A model generated the notes under the pieces. It made no database searches, was not told the origin of the DNA, and saw only the letters and a program-made list of their open reading frames with translations. A stretch of DNA of 64,000 nucleotides. It comes from Nocardioides sp. zg-DK7169 (GTDB taxonomy: Bacteria; Actinomycetota; Actinomycetes; Propionibacteriales; Nocardioidaceae). A program made the position numbers and the translations under genes. This document shows positions 41,154 through 50,389 of the stretch, in pieces. The DNA is taken from the NCBI RefSeq assembly GCF_013155365.1, contig NZ_JABJRA010000001.1, positions 310,001-374,000 of the forward strand. Reading direction: 5' to 3'. How positions within the stretch are numbered: position 1 is the first letter of the stretch; the number at the start of each line of letters is the position of its first letter.

Positions 41154-42236
41154 TCAGCGCGACCAGGTGCGGGCCACGCGCGCGGCGAGCCGCTCGAGGG
41201 CGTCGGCCGGGGCGGCCATCGCCTCCTGCTCGCCCACCAGGTCCACCAGCGAGTACGCCGACTCCACGCCGAGCGCCCGCATCTCGCGGGCACCGACCTG
41301 CACCTTGCCGGCGAGGACCACGCACGGGCGCAGCGCCTCGGCGGCGACCTCGCCCACGCCGTAGGGCACCTTGCCGGCGCGGCTGCTGACGTCGAAGGCA
41401 CCCTCGCCGGTGACCACGAGGTCGGCCTTCGCCGCGCGTGCGGGCAGCCCGACCGCGGCGGAGACCAGCGGCAGGCCGGGCTCGCGGGCACCACCGAGCA
41501 GCAGCAGCGCGAAGCCCAGTCCCCCGGCCGCGCCGGCGCCCTTCGCCAGCGACAGCCGTCGGTCGGTCGCCTCGGCGAAGGCCTCCAGCCCGGCGTCCAC
41601 GTCGACCAGGCGGTCCTCCGGCACCCCCTTCTGGGGCCCGAAGACCTTGGTCGCGCCGAACAGGCCGGTGAGCGGGTTGTCGACGTCGCTGGCCGCGACC
41701 AGCTCCGCGCCCGCGACCCGGGCCCGGGCAGCGGCGAGGTCGAGCGCGGTGATGCCGGCCAGGCCGGCCGGTCCCCGGCCGAGGTCGGCGTCGCCGCGCG
41801 CGCCGAGCGCGTGCAGCAGGCCCGCGCCGCCGTCGTTGGTCCCGGAGCCGCCCAGGCCGACGACCACCCGGCGCGCGCCGCCGTCCAGGGCCGCGGCGAT
41901 CAGGTCGCCGACACCCAGGGTCGTCGCGTCCTCCCAGGCCCCGTCGGTCAGGTGGATCCCGCAGGCCTGGGCCGACTCGACGTACGCCGTCGCGCCCACC
42001 TTCAGCACGGTGGCGGGCACCGGCTCGGCGTGCGGGCCGCGCACGGTGACCGCGAGCAGGTCGCCGCCGAGCGCGGCGTGCAGCACGTCCACGAAGCCGG
42101 GGCCGCCGTCGGACATCGGGGCGAGGTCCAGCTCGTCGTCGGGGGCGTGGCGGCGCCAGCCGGTGGCGATCGCGTCGGCCGCCTGCACGGCGGTGAGGGT
42201 GCCGGCGAACTTGTCGGGCGCCACGAGGATCCGCAT
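41154..42236 (-). CDS. Glycerate kinase
   Basis: A 360-residue type-2 glycerate kinase (GckA/GlxK fold) that phosphorylates glycerate from ATP. The N-terminal APDKFAGTLTA loop and the VVGLGGSGTNDGGAG glycine-rich segment are diagnostic. The ATG lies 6 nt after a minus-strand TAGGGT, part of a palindrome shared with the divergent GNAT gene, so it is probably leaderless. Confidence 0.88.
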   Translation of the reverse strand: MRILVAPDKFAGTLTAVQAADAIATGWRRHAPDDELDLAPMSDGGPGFVDVLHAALGGDLLAVTVRGPHAEPVPATVLKVGATAYVESAQACGIHLTDGAWEDATTLGVGDLIAAALDGGARRVVVGLGGSGTNDGGAGLLHALGARGDADLGRGPAGLAGITALDLAAARARVAGAELVAASDVDNPLTGLFGATKVFGPQKGVPEDRLVDVDAGLEAFAEATDRRLSLAKGAGAAGGLGFALLLLGGAREPGLPLVSAAVGLPARAAKADLVVTGEGAFDVSSRAGKVPYGVGEVAAEALRPCVVLAGKVQVGAREMRALGVESAYSLVDLVGEQEAMAAPADALERLAARVARTWSR

Positions 42237-42242
42237 GCGCTC

Positions 42243-42252
42243 ACCCTAGGGT
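42243..42252. promoter_or_regulatory. Palindromic bidirectional -10 between glycerate kinase and GNAT
   Basis: The 23-bp gap contains ACCCTAGGGT. Read on minus it gives TAGGGT (42243-42248), 6 nt before the kinase ATG; on plus it gives TAGGGT (42247-42252), 7 nt before the GNAT ATG. One palindrome therefore holds both -10 boxes, overlapping by two bases, and both mRNAs would start at their own start codons. Confidence 0.6.
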
Positions 42253-42259
42253 TCCGCGC

Positions 42260-43153
42260 ATGGCCCACCACGCAGATGCGCTGATCCTGCGGCCGATGAC
42301 GCCCGGCGACGTCCCGGCCGCCGAGCGGCTCAGCGCGCAGGCGTTCCTCGAGGTGGAGCGGCGCCACCTCCCCCGGTCGCTGCCCGAGCCGGCGGCGCGC
42401 CCCGCGGACCGCGGCCAGGCCTGGGCCCGCCGTACCCTGCACCTGCTGCGCACCGACCCAGGCGGCTGCTGGGTCGCCGAGGAGGGCGACACCCTCGTCG
42501 GGTTCGCCACCTCCTTCGTGCGCGAGACGACCTGGTTCCTCGCGACGTACGCCGTCCTGCCCGGCCACCAGGGCCGCGGCACCGGCGTGCAGCTGCTCGC
42601 CGCGGCGATGCACCACGGCCGGGGCTGCCTGCACGGCATGATCAGCGCGATGGCCGACCCGCAGGCCGCCCGGCGCTACCGGCTCGCCGGGTTCACCCTG
42701 CACCCCCAGATGCACCTGAGCGGCACCGTCGACCGCGCCGCGATCCCCGTGATCGAGAAGGTCCGCGACGGCTCGGCCGGCGACAGCGACCTGATGGACT
42801 CCGTGGACCGGGGCACCCGCGGCGCCGCCCACGGCCCCGACCACGAGCTGCTGCTCGCGGAGCTGCGGCTGCTGGTCTCCGACACCTCCACCGGATCGGG
42901 CTACGTCTACGTCGAGCCCGGCGGCTCGGTCGCCCTGCTCGCCGCCACGAACCGGCGTACCGCGACCCGCCTGCTGTGGGCGGCGCTGGCCGAGAGCACC
43001 GGACCGACCCGGCTCGGACACGTCAGCGCCGCCAACGCCTGGGCGATCGATGTCGGCCTGGCCGCCCGCCTCGAGCTGGGCCAGGGCGGCTACCTGGCGC
43101 TGCGCGGGATGAATCCGCCGGCGCCGTACGTTCACCACGGCGCCCTGCTGTGA
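42260..43153 (+). CDS. GNAT family N-acetyltransferase (two-part)
   Basis: A 297-residue acetyltransferase-like protein. The first half has the acetyl-CoA loop region around GHQGRGTGVQLLAAA; the second half is a divergent domain without a clear Q/RxxGxG/A loop. The substrate is unknown. The ATG follows TAGGGT by 7 nt and is divergent from glycerate kinase over only 23 bp. Confidence 0.75.
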   Translation: MAHHADALILRPMTPGDVPAAERLSAQAFLEVERRHLPRSLPEPAARPADRGQAWARRTLHLLRTDPGGCWVAEEGDTLVGFATSFVRETTWFLATYAVLPGHQGRGTGVQLLAAAMHHGRGCLHGMISAMADPQAARRYRLAGFTLHPQMHLSGTVDRAAIPVIEKVRDGSAGDSDLMDSVDRGTRGAAHGPDHELLLAELRLLVSDTSTGSGYVYVEPGGSVALLAATNRRTATRLLWAALAESTGPTRLGHVSAANAWAIDVGLAARLELGQGGYLALRGMNPPAPYVHHGALL

Positions 43154-43222
43154 TCGCTGCATGGCCCGGGAGCCGTGGGACAAAGCGGCCCGGGGCGTCC
43201 CCACCCGAATAGGATGCGCCCC

Positions 43223-44398
43223 ATGACGACCGTCGACCTTCCGCTGCTCCCCCTCGGCCGTGGCACCGACCTGGCCGCCGAGCGTGGTGTCGAGTGCCCC
43301 GGCGACCTGCCGTCGCCGTCCGACCCCGACCTGGTGGCCCGCGCCCGCGCGGCCAAGGAGGCCCTGGGCGACCGGGTCTTCGTGCTCGGCCACCACTACC
43401 AGCGCGACGAGGTCATCGCGTTCGCCGACGTCACCGGCGACTCCTTCAAGCTCGCGCGCGACGCCGCGGCGCGCCCGGAGGCGGAGTTCATCGTCTTCTG
43501 CGGCGTGCACTTCATGGCCGAGTCGGCCGACATCCTCACCAAGCCGGAGCAGCAGGTCATCCTGCCCGACCTCGCCGCCGGCTGCTCGATGGCCGACATG
43601 GCCCGCCTCGCCCAGGTCGAGGACGCCTGGGACGCGCTGGCCGACGCCGGCATCGCCGACCAGGTCGTGCCGGTGACCTACATGAACTCCAGCGCCGACA
43701 TCAAGGCCTTCTGCGGTCGCAACGGCGGCGTGGTCTGCACCTCCAGCAACGCCGAGGTGGCCCTGGACTGGGCGTTCGCGCAGAAGGAGGACGCCAAGAT
43801 CCTCTTCCTGCCCGACCAGCACCTGGGCCGCAACACCGCGGTCCTCGAGCTCGGTCTGTCCCTCGAGGACTGCGTCGTGTGGAACCCCTTCAAGCCGAAC
43901 GGCGGGCTGAGCGCCGAGGAGCTGCGCAACGCGAAGATGATCCTGTGGAAGGGCCACTGCTCGGTCCACGGCCGCTTCTCCCCCGAGGTCGTCGACGAGC
44001 TGCGCGCCACCATCCCGGACGTGAAGATCCTGGTCCACCCCGAGTGCCAGCACGAGGTCGTGACCCGCGCCGACCTGGTCGGCTCCACCGAGTTCATCAT
44101 CCGCACCATCGAGGCCGCGCCCGCCGGCTCGACGTGGGCGATCGGCACCGAGCTCAACCTGGTCAAGCGCCTGGCCCAGGCGCACCCGGACAAGAACATC
44201 TCGTTCCTGGACAAGACGGTCTGCTACTGCTCGACGATGAACCGCATCGACCTGCCGCACCTGGTCTGGGCGCTCGAGTCGCTGGTCGAGGGCACCGTGG
44301 TCAACCAGATCACCGTCGACCCCGAGACCGAGCGCTGGGCGCTGGTCGCGCTGGAGCGGATGCTCGCCCTGCCCGGCCGCTCCGCGCCGCAGGCCTGA
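43223..44398 (+). CDS. nadA: Quinolinate synthase A
   Basis: A 391-residue 4Fe-4S enzyme that condenses iminoaspartate with dihydroxyacetone phosphate in NAD synthesis. Motifs GHHYQRDEV near the start, YMNSSADIKAF, HPECQHEV, the GTELNLVKRLA segment and the C-terminal KTVCYCSTMNRI all match NadA, and Cys residues in VFCGVHF, CQHE and CYCST fit the cluster ligands. TAGGAT ends 7 nt before ATG 43223, so this start is chosen over ATG 43214. NadB and NadC are not in the window. Confidence 0.96.
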   Translation: MTTVDLPLLPLGRGTDLAAERGVECPGDLPSPSDPDLVARARAAKEALGDRVFVLGHHYQRDEVIAFADVTGDSFKLARDAAARPEAEFIVFCGVHFMAESADILTKPEQQVILPDLAAGCSMADMARLAQVEDAWDALADAGIADQVVPVTYMNSSADIKAFCGRNGGVVCTSSNAEVALDWAFAQKEDAKILFLPDQHLGRNTAVLELGLSLEDCVVWNPFKPNGGLSAEELRNAKMILWKGHCSVHGRFSPEVVDELRATIPDVKILVHPECQHEVVTRADLVGSTEFIIRTIEAAPAGSTWAIGTELNLVKRLAQAHPDKNISFLDKTVCYCSTMNRIDLPHLVWALESLVEGTVVNQITVDPETERWALVALERMLALPGRSAPQA

Positions 44399-44426
44399 TC
44401 AGGTCGTCCCACCCGCTGCTTCGGGG

Positions 44427-45008
44427 TCAGAGTCCGGGGGCTCCCCAGACCGCGAGCCAGCGCGACAGGTCCTGCTCGAGGGGAAGCTCGCCGCCGAGCG
44501 CGTCGCGCACCTGGAGCTCGAGCATGTTGTCGCGCTGCTGGCGCCCGCCCGGCGCCGGCGCGAAGGGGTAGAAGGTGCCCTGCTTGTAGAGGTAGACCAG
44601 CCCGACACGGCGTCCGTCGGGGTCCTCGAAGCCGATCAGGGTGCACAGCAGGCCGGGGCCGAAGCCCTGACCCTCCAGGCTGGTGTTGACGGCGTGCAGG
44701 GCCGTGCACAGCCCCTCCACCGAGGCGCCCGGCTCCCGGTCCACCTCGGCCCAGGTGTAGCCGTAGCCGTCCTGGGTGACACGAACCTCGGGGGCCTCGC
44801 CGGTGCTGCGCACCAGCTCGAGGATCTCCTGCTGGACCTGGGAGAACGCCAGGCCGCTCGCGGCGCGGTAGCAGACCGACCCGTCGCCGGTCGGCCGCAG
44901 GCCGAGCGTGGTCTCGAGCGTGATCGCGGCGCCGGGCACCAGGAACAGCGAGTCGAGGTTGGCCTGCTTCGGCTTGGACCGGCCCAGGATGGCGTCCAGG
45001 AATCCCAC
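44427..45008 (-). CDS. pspAB: PspA-associated protein PspAB
   Basis: A 193-residue protein of the actinobacterial phage-shock set. It begins MGFLDAILGRSKPKQANLDS and continues with LFLVPGAAITLETTLGL and a C-terminal half that is Cys/Gly-poor and globular, matching PspAB. GAGGAG is about 5 nt before GTG 45008. It lies 8 bp after htpX, so the two share a transcript. The function is not established beyond its genetic link with HtpX and PspA. Confidence 0.82.
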   Translation of the reverse strand: MGFLDAILGRSKPKQANLDSLFLVPGAAITLETTLGLRPTGDGSVCYRAASGLAFSQVQQEILELVRSTGEAPEVRVTQDGYGYTWAEVDREPGASVEGLCTALHAVNTSLEGQGFGPGLLCTLIGFEDPDGRRVGLVYLYKQGTFYPFAPAPGGRQQRDNMLELQVRDALGGELPLEQDLSRWLAVWGAPGL

Positions 45009-45016
45009 GGTGCTCC

Positions 45017-45943
45017 TCAGCTCGTCTGGCGGCCGAGGTCGGCCTGGATGCGGGCGAGCTGGTCGAGGCGCTGCTCCAGGCTCGGGTGGGTGGAGGTGAG
45101 CGTCTTCAGCGACGCGCCGCGGATCGCGGGGGCGATGAAGAAGGCGTTCATCGACTGCGCCGAGCGCAGGTCGCGCTGCGGGATGGTGTTCATCTCGCCG
45201 GTGATCTTCTGCAGCGCGGAGGCGAGCGCCTGCGGCTTCATCGTGAGGTAGGCACCCGCGCGGTCGGCGGAGAGCTCGCGGTAGCGCGAGAGCAGCTTGA
45301 TCAGCACGAAGCTGACGGCGTAGGTCACCAGGCTGACCAGCAGCACCAGCAGCCAGATCGGCAGGCCGTTGTTGTTGTCGCGGCGGTTGCCGCCGAACAT
45401 CGCGCCGTACTGCGAGCCTTGGGCGAGCATGCCCGCCACGATGCCGGCCGAGGAGGCCGCGGTCATCACCAGGACGTCGCGGTGGGCGACGTGGGAGAGC
45501 TCGTGGGCGAGCACGCCCTCGAGCTCCTCGGTGTTGAGCGTCTGCAGGATGCCGGTGGTCACCACGACCACGGAGCGCTGCGGCGAGCGGCCGGTGGCGA
45601 ACGCGTTGGGGATCGCACTGTCGGCGATGCCGACCCGCGGCTTCGGCATGTCCGCCATCGCGCACAGGCGGTCGATCATGCCGTGCAGCTCGGGCGCCTG
45701 CTGCGGGGTGACCTCGCGGGCACGCATCGCCTTCATCGCCACGGTGTCGGAGGAGTACCACTGGTACCAGACCACGCCGAGGCCGGCGAGGCCGATCAGC
45801 AGCCCGATCCCGGGGCTGCCGGCCTGGGCGAAGACGCCCATCACCACGGCCACGAAGGCGACGAAGAGGAACCCCAGCAGGAAGAGCACCAGGGTCATGC
45901 GGGCCGTGAGCCCGCGATCGGGGAGGAAGCGGCTGTGTGCCAT
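45017..45943 (-). CDS. htpX: Membrane zinc metalloprotease HtpX
   Basis: A 308-residue M48 membrane protease with four TM helices and the motif HELSH (147-151) plus YRELSADRAGAYL downstream carrying the third zinc ligand. It degrades damaged membrane proteins and is part of the envelope-stress group with PspA. The ATG has AGGGAGA upstream. A strong hairpin lies between it and pspAA, so it may be made at a lower level than PspA. Confidence 0.93.
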   Translation of the reverse strand: MAHSRFLPDRGLTARMTLVLFLLGFLFVAFVAVVMGVFAQAGSPGIGLLIGLAGLGVVWYQWYSSDTVAMKAMRAREVTPQQAPELHGMIDRLCAMADMPKPRVGIADSAIPNAFATGRSPQRSVVVVTTGILQTLNTEELEGVLAHELSHVAHRDVLVMTAASSAGIVAGMLAQGSQYGAMFGGNRRDNNNGLPIWLLVLLVSLVTYAVSFVLIKLLSRYRELSADRAGAYLTMKPQALASALQKITGEMNTIPQRDLRSAQSMNAFFIAPAIRGASLKTLTSTHPSLEQRLDQLARIQADLGRQTS

Positions 45944-45975
45944 GGCGACATTCTCCCTGTCCTGCCCAAGAAAAG

Positions 45976-46010
45976 GCTGAAGGACGCGTCCGGCGGACGC
46001 GTCCTTCAGC
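45976..46010. terminator. Very strong hairpin between pspAA and htpX
   Basis: A perfect 16-bp stem, GCTGAAGGACGCGTCC (45976-45991) and GGACGCGTCCTTCAGC (45995-46010), with loop GGC. It would end most pspA-pspAA transcripts, or stabilise their 3' end, before htpX. Confidence 0.9.
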
Positions 46011-46053
46011 GCTGGAGCGTGCGGCGCAGGTTCCTGCGGCGCGGAGACGGGGC

Positions 46054-46332
46054 TCAGCCCGGGAGCAGGCCCTCTTCGCCGAGCATGGCGCGCACCTCGT
46101 CGATCGAGGCGTCCGCCGGCGGCAGGATCAGGTCGGAGGAGTCGAGCGCGGCGAGGTCGTGCACCGCACCGTGGGCGCGTACGGCGTCCAGCAGCGAGGC
46201 CAGCGCGGGCGCGAACGCCTCCTGGTCGCCGGCCTCGACCGCCGCCTCGACCGCGGAGTCGAGGGTGTTGAGGTGATCGAGGTCGGCCTCGGTCAGGTCG
46301 AACTGACCCTCCCCGAGGATCCGCACGATCAT
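46054..46332 (-). CDS. pspAA: PspA-associated protein PspAA
   Basis: A 92-residue actinobacterial protein starting MIVRILGEGQFDL and ending with a helix DEVRAMLGEEGLLPG, the layout of PspAA. The ATG overlaps the pspA stop by 4 bp (ATGA). It is thought to modulate PspA; no enzyme motif is seen. Confidence 0.88.
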   Translation of the reverse strand: MIVRILGEGQFDLTEADLDHLNTLDSAVEAAVEAGDQEAFAPALASLLDAVRAHGAVHDLAALDSSDLILPPADASIDEVRAMLGEEGLLPG

Positions 46333-47114
46333 GCCTGGCCCTCGCGCGGCTCGGCGGACTTCTGCTGCTCGGGCGTGATGATGTCGCCGCCCTCGATGGC
46401 CTCCGGCCGGCTGGGGGCGCTGAGGCCCTTGAGCCGGGCGAGCTCGGACTCGACGTCGGCCTGCGAGCTCATCGACTCCAGCTCGCGGCTGATGTCGTCG
46501 CCGCGGCTCAGCGAGCTGGCGTCGTCGAGCGCGCCCGAGGCGATCAGCTCGTCGATCGCGCCGGCACGCGCCTGCATGTTGGCCGTCTTGTCCTCGGCGC
46601 GCTGGATCGCGAGGCCGACGTCGCCCATCTCCTCGCTGATGCCGGAGACGGCCTCGCCGATCTTGGTCTGCGCCTCGGCCGCGGTGTAGGTGGCCTTGAT
46701 GGTCTCCTTGCGGGTGCGGAACGCCTCGACCTTCGCCTGCAGGCGCTGCTGGGCGAGGGTGAGCTTCTCCTCCTCCCCCATCAGGTTGGCGTGCTGGGCC
46801 TGCAGGTCGCTGATCTGACCGGCGAGGGCGGACTTGCGGGTCAGCGCCTCGCGGGCGAGGTCCTCGCGGCCCATCTGGATCGCCTTCTCGGCCTGGGCGG
46901 TCAGCTTCGCGCCCTGCTGCTCGAGCTGGTTGACCTGGAGCTCGACACGCTTGCGGCTGGTCGCCACGTCGGCGACGCCGCGGCGGACCTTGGCAAGCAG
47001 GTCCAGCTGGCGCTGGTAGCTGTAGTCGAGGGTCTCGCGAGGGTCCTCGGCCCGGTCGAGGGCCTTGTTGGCCTTTGATCGGAAGATCAGGCTCATGCGC
47101 TTCATGATGCTCAT
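46329..47114 (-). CDS. pspA: PspA/IM30 membrane-stress protein
   Basis: A 261-residue coiled-coil protein of the PspA/Vipp1 family (ESCRT-III fold) that polymerises on damaged membranes to hold the proton gradient. The long heptad-rich helices from about 25 to 220 and the N-terminal amphipathic helix MSLIFRSKANKAL are typical. GAGGGA lies 9 nt before ATG 47114; TAGAGT at 47163-47168 is a likely -10, with a leader of about 42 nt. An alternative start 3 codons later is possible. Confidence 0.92.
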   Translation of the reverse strand: MSIMKRMSLIFRSKANKALDRAEDPRETLDYSYQRQLDLLAKVRRGVADVATSRKRVELQVNQLEQQGAKLTAQAEKAIQMGREDLAREALTRKSALAGQISDLQAQHANLMGEEEKLTLAQQRLQAKVEAFRTRKETIKATYTAAEAQTKIGEAVSGISEEMGDVGLAIQRAEDKTANMQARAGAIDELIASGALDDASSLSRGDDISRELESMSSQADVESELARLKGLSAPSRPEAIEGGDIITPEQQKSAEPREGQA

Positions 47115-47162
47115 GTGGTGCGGTCCCTCTCGGACGACGTTCTGTGCTGCAGGTCTCGTCTC

Positions 47163-47221
47163 ACTCTAGGGCACCGTGACCAACCCGCGCGGGCCCGTAG
47201 GCGCAGGTCCGCCGGTAGACT
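47163..47221. promoter_or_regulatory. Divergent promoters, pspA and DUF3043
   Basis: TAGAGT on minus (47163-47168) serves pspA and TAGACT on plus (47216-47221) serves the DUF3043 gene. The plus start site near 47228 lies after an upstream in-frame ATG at 47176, which rules that start out and favours TTG 47281. Confidence 0.55.
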
Positions 47222-47280
47222 GGCGCCGATCCGCACACCCGCACGTCCGCAGCAGGACGCCCTCAGCGAGAAGGCCCGCG

Positions 47281-47868
47281 TTGTTCCGTCGTACCAAGAC
47301 CGTGACCGTCACCCCGGAGCCCGTCGAGACCAAGCCCGGGGGCAAGGGCCGTCCGACCCCGTCGCGCAAGGAGGCGGAGGCCGCCGCGCGTGCCCGCGCC
47401 AAGGCCGCGCCGCGCACCCGCAAGGAGATGGCCCGCGCACAGCGCGCGTCCCGTGCGGAGTCCAGCCAGAAGGTCCGCCAGGCGATGAAGACCGGCGACG
47501 AGCGCTACTTCATGCCGCGTGACAAGGGCCCGGTGCGCCGCTTCGTGCGCGACTTCGTCGACAGCCGGTTCTCCTTCATCGAGCTGATGATCCCGCTGCT
47601 GATCTTCTCGATGATCCTCGGCTACTCCGGCAACGCCGCGATGGCCAACCTGAGCAGCCTGGTGCTGATGGCCACGATCGTGCTGATCGTCTTGGACATG
47701 GTGTTCCTGCGCCTGCGGCTGCGCCGCGAGCTCGCCGCCCGATTCCCGAACGAGAGCCACAAGGGCACGACGTACTACGCCATCACCCGCGCCCTGCAGA
47801 TGAAGTTCATGCGCCTGCCCAAGGCGCAGGTCAAGATCGGCCAGCGCCTCCCCGACCACTACCGCTGA
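47281..47868 (+). CDS. DUF3043 membrane protein
   Basis: A 195-residue protein of the actinobacterial DUF3043 family. The basic, disordered N-terminus (FRRTKTVTVT, then KEAEAAARARAKA) leads to a predicted membrane part with two helices near 110-150. TTG 47281 is chosen: it gives the family's usual MFRR start and has GAGAAGG 7 nt upstream, whereas the longer form would start before the promoter. The function is unknown. Confidence 0.82.
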   Translation: MFRRTKTVTVTPEPVETKPGGKGRPTPSRKEAEAAARARAKAAPRTRKEMARAQRASRAESSQKVRQAMKTGDERYFMPRDKGPVRRFVRDFVDSRFSFIELMIPLLIFSMILGYSGNAAMANLSSLVLMATIVLIVLDMVFLRLRLRRELAARFPNESHKGTTYYAITRALQMKFMRLPKAQVKIGQRLPDHYR

Positions 47869-47881
47869 TCGCGCTCGTCCG

Positions 47882-48736
47882 ATGAGCGCCGACCAGGTCC
47901 TCGGGCTGGCGGCCGGCCTCGGCAGCGCGGCCGTCTTCGGCCTCGCGGCGGTCGCGCAGGCCCACGCCGTACGTCGTCCCGGCTTCACGCTCGACACGCT
48001 GCGCGCCTTCGTGCGGCACGCCGTGCGCGACGCCTGGATCTGGGTGGTGCTGGTCGCCTATCTCGTCGGCTTCGTCCTGCACGCGGTCGCGATCTGGCTG
48101 CTCCCGCTCTACCTCGCCCAGGCCACCGTGGCGATGTCCCTGCCGGTCACCGCCCTGGCCTCGCGCCGGGTGGCCGAGCGCCTGGACGCGAGCCAGTGGG
48201 GCTCCGTGGCGCTGGTGAGCCTGGGCCTGGTGCTGCTCTCGGCCGGCTCCGGCAGTGCCGGCGACGCGGTCTCCAGCTGGTGGCTCGCGGGCGGCCTGTG
48301 GGCCGGCCTGGTGGTGCTCAGCGTGCTCGCGCTCCTCGCCGTCGCGCCCGGTCGGCTCCTGGTCCTCGGCTCCGGCCTCGGTGCGCTGGCCGGCCTGGGG
48401 TACGCCGGGTCCGCGCTCGCGGTCCGCGGGGTCGGGCTCCCCGTCGACGGACCGGTCGTGTGGTGCGCCCTGGCCGTCCCGTCGCTGAGCCTCGTCGCCT
48501 TCTGGCTCTACTCCCGCGCCATGAGCGTCGGCGCGGTCGCGGCCGCCTCGGCGCCGATGATCGTCGGGCAGACCTTCATCCCGGCCGCGATCGGCATCGG
48601 CCTGCTCGGCGACGGCGTGCGCGAGGGGTGGGGCTGGGCGGTCGTCGCCGGCCTGCTCGTCTCGACGTACGGCGCCGTGCGGCTGGCGCGCGCCCAGGCC
48701 CGCGGCGCCGCCCGGCCCACCCGCATCGAGGTCTAG
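47882..48736 (+). CDS. DMT-superfamily transporter-like membrane protein
   Basis: A 284-residue protein with ten hydrophobic segments and no catalytic motif, resembling EamA/DMT-type exporters or related integral membrane proteins. The substrate is unknown. Its TAG stop overlaps the stop codon of the convergent aldo/keto reductase (CTAG shared over 4 bp). Confidence 0.75.
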   Translation: MSADQVLGLAAGLGSAAVFGLAAVAQAHAVRRPGFTLDTLRAFVRHAVRDAWIWVVLVAYLVGFVLHAVAIWLLPLYLAQATVAMSLPVTALASRRVAERLDASQWGSVALVSLGLVLLSAGSGSAGDAVSSWWLAGGLWAGLVVLSVLALLAVAPGRLLVLGSGLGALAGLGYAGSALAVRGVGLPVDGPVVWCALAVPSLSLVAFWLYSRAMSVGAVAAASAPMIVGQTFIPAAIGIGLLGDGVREGWGWAVVAGLLVSTYGAVRLARAQARGAARPTRIEV

Positions 48737-49737
48737 AAGTCCCGCTTCGGGGGCGACTGGGTCTTGGCGGGGTCCCGCTCGACCACGCCGACCAGCACCT
48801 CGTCGATGGAGCGCATCAGGTCGGCGTCCAGGCGCACGCCGGCGGCCAAGACGTTGTCGCTGACCTGCTCGGGACGGCTGGCGCCGATGATCGCGCTGGA
48901 GACGTTCGGGTTCTGCAGCACCCAGGCGACCGCGAGCTGGGCCATCGTCAGCCCGGCGTCCTCCGCGATCGGGCGCAGCAGCTGGACCCGCTCGAGGACG
49001 TCCTCGCGCATCCAGCGCCCGATCATGTCGGAGCCGCCCTTGTCGTCGGTGGCGCGCGACCCGGGCGGCGGCTGCTCGCCGGGGAGGTACTTGCCGGTGA
49101 GGACGCCCTGGGCGATCGGCGACCACACGATCTGGCCCATCCCGGCCTCGACGCTGGCCGGCACGACCTCGCTCTCGATGACGCGCCAGAGCATGGAGTA
49201 CTGCGGCTGGTTCGACACGAGCGGCACCCGCAGCTCGCGCGCCAGCTCGGCCGCGGCGCGGATCTCCTCGGCGCGCCACTCCGAGACGCCGATGTAGAGC
49301 GCCTTGCCGGCACGCACGACGTCGGCGAAGGCGAGCATCGTCTCCTCGAGCGGCGTCTCGTGGTCGTAGCGGTGCGCCTGGTAGAGGTCGACGTGGTCGG
49401 TGCCGAGGCGGCGCAGCGAGCCGTCGATCGCCTCCGAGATGTGCTTGCGGGAGAGCCCGTGGTCGTTGGGTCCACCGGGACCGGTGGGCCAGTAGACCTT
49501 GGTGCAGACCACCAGGCCCTCGCGGCGCTCGCCGGCGAGCGCCTTGCCGAGCACGCTCTCGGCGGCGGTGTTCGCGTAGACGTCGGCGGTGTCGAACGTC
49601 GTGATCCCCTCGTCGAGGGCCTGCCGCACGCAGGCGAGCGCGGCGTCCTCCTCGACCTGGGAGCCGTGGGTGAGCCAGTTGCCGTACGAGATGGCCGAGA
49701 CCTTCAGGCCGCTCGCGCCGAGGTTGCGAAACTCCAT
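48733..49737 (-). CDS. Aldo/keto reductase (voltage-gated K+ channel beta-like branch)
   Basis: A 334-residue NADPH-dependent oxidoreductase with the AKR tetrad: Asp and Tyr in [14 protein letters not shown], Lys in VVCTKV, and His in DLYQAHRYD. The C-terminal phosphate-binding segment is [14 protein letters not shown]. The substrate is not predictable. TATGGT on minus ends 6 nt before ATG 49737, so it is probably leaderless. Confidence 0.92.
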   Translation of the reverse strand: MEFRNLGASGLKVSAISYGNWLTHGSQVEEDAALACVRQALDEGITTFDTADVYANTAAESVLGKALAGERREGLVVCTKVYWPTGPGGPNDHGLSRKHISEAIDGSLRRLGTDHVDLYQAHRYDHETPLEETMLAFADVVRAGKALYIGVSEWRAEEIRAAAELARELRVPLVSNQPQYSMLWRVIESEVVPASVEAGMGQIVWSPIAQGVLTGKYLPGEQPPPGSRATDDKGGSDMIGRWMREDVLERVQLLRPIAEDAGLTMAQLAVAWVLQNPNVSSAIIGASRPEQVSDNVLAAGVRLDADLMRSIDEVLVGVVERDPAKTQSPPKRDF

Positions 49738-49793
49738 GCCCCGACCATAGCCAGACCACCGAGCGCCCCCCGGCGGGCTGCAAGGATGCGGGC

Positions 49794-50348
49794 ATGAGCT
49801 CCCCCACCGCAGACGTGTCCGTGCGGGTCGCCTGGGCCGAGGACGCCCCGGACGTCGCCCGGCTGCAGCTGCGCACCTGGCCGCAGACCTACGCCGGCCT
49901 GGTGCCCGCGGAGGCGTTCCCGAGCGGGCCGGAGGCCGAGGCCGCGGCCACCGAGGCCTGGCGGGCCGCGTTCGCGCGGCCCGGGGACGCCCGGCACCGG
50001 GTGCTCGTCGCGCTCGAGCGCGTCCGCGTCGTCGGCTTCGCGGTCACCGGCCCGGCGAGCGACCCCGACTGCGACCCCGTGGCCGACGCCGAGCTCGCGG
50101 AGCTCCTCGTCGACCCGGCGTACCGCGGGGCCGGCCACGGCTCCCGCCTGCTCCAGGCGGCGGTCGACACGATGCGGGCCGACCGGTTCACCCGCTCGGT
50201 GCTCTGGGCGGTGTCGAAGGACGACGCGCTGCGCGGGTTCCTCACCTCCGCCGGCTGGGGCCCCGACGGCGCGCACCGCGAGCTCGACCTCGCCGGGGAC
50301 GGCGTCACCCGGGTCCGTCAGGTGCGCCTGCACACGTCCCTGGGCTGA
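49794..50348 (+). CDS. GNAT family N-acetyltransferase
   Basis: A 184-residue acetyltransferase with the acetyl-CoA loop around [14 protein letters not shown] (RxxGxG/A) and an upstream [13 protein letters not shown] segment. The substrate is unknown. It is divergent from the aldo/keto reductase by 56 bp and has no strong ribosome site; AAGGAT ends 6 nt before ATG, a weak match to the local leaderless pattern. Confidence 0.83.
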   Translation: MSSPTADVSVRVAWAEDAPDVARLQLRTWPQTYAGLVPAEAFPSGPEAEAAATEAWRAAFARPGDARHRVLVALERVRVVGFAVTGPASDPDCDPVADAELAELLVDPAYRGAGHGSRLLQAAVDTMRADRFTRSVLWAVSKDDALRGFLTSAGWGPDGAHRELDLAGDGVTRVRQVRLHTSLG

Positions 50349-50389
50349 CCCGGGCGCGGCGGCTCTCCGGCTCGTACGCCGGCGTGGGC

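Noticed and set aside
44399..44426. Terminator between nadA and pspAB
   Set aside because: ACCCG-CGGGT pairing with a bulge only; not strong enough to list.
47176..47280. Longer start of the DUF3043 gene
   Set aside because: The upstream ATG precedes the likely TSS (TAGACT at 47216-47221), and family members begin with MFRR.
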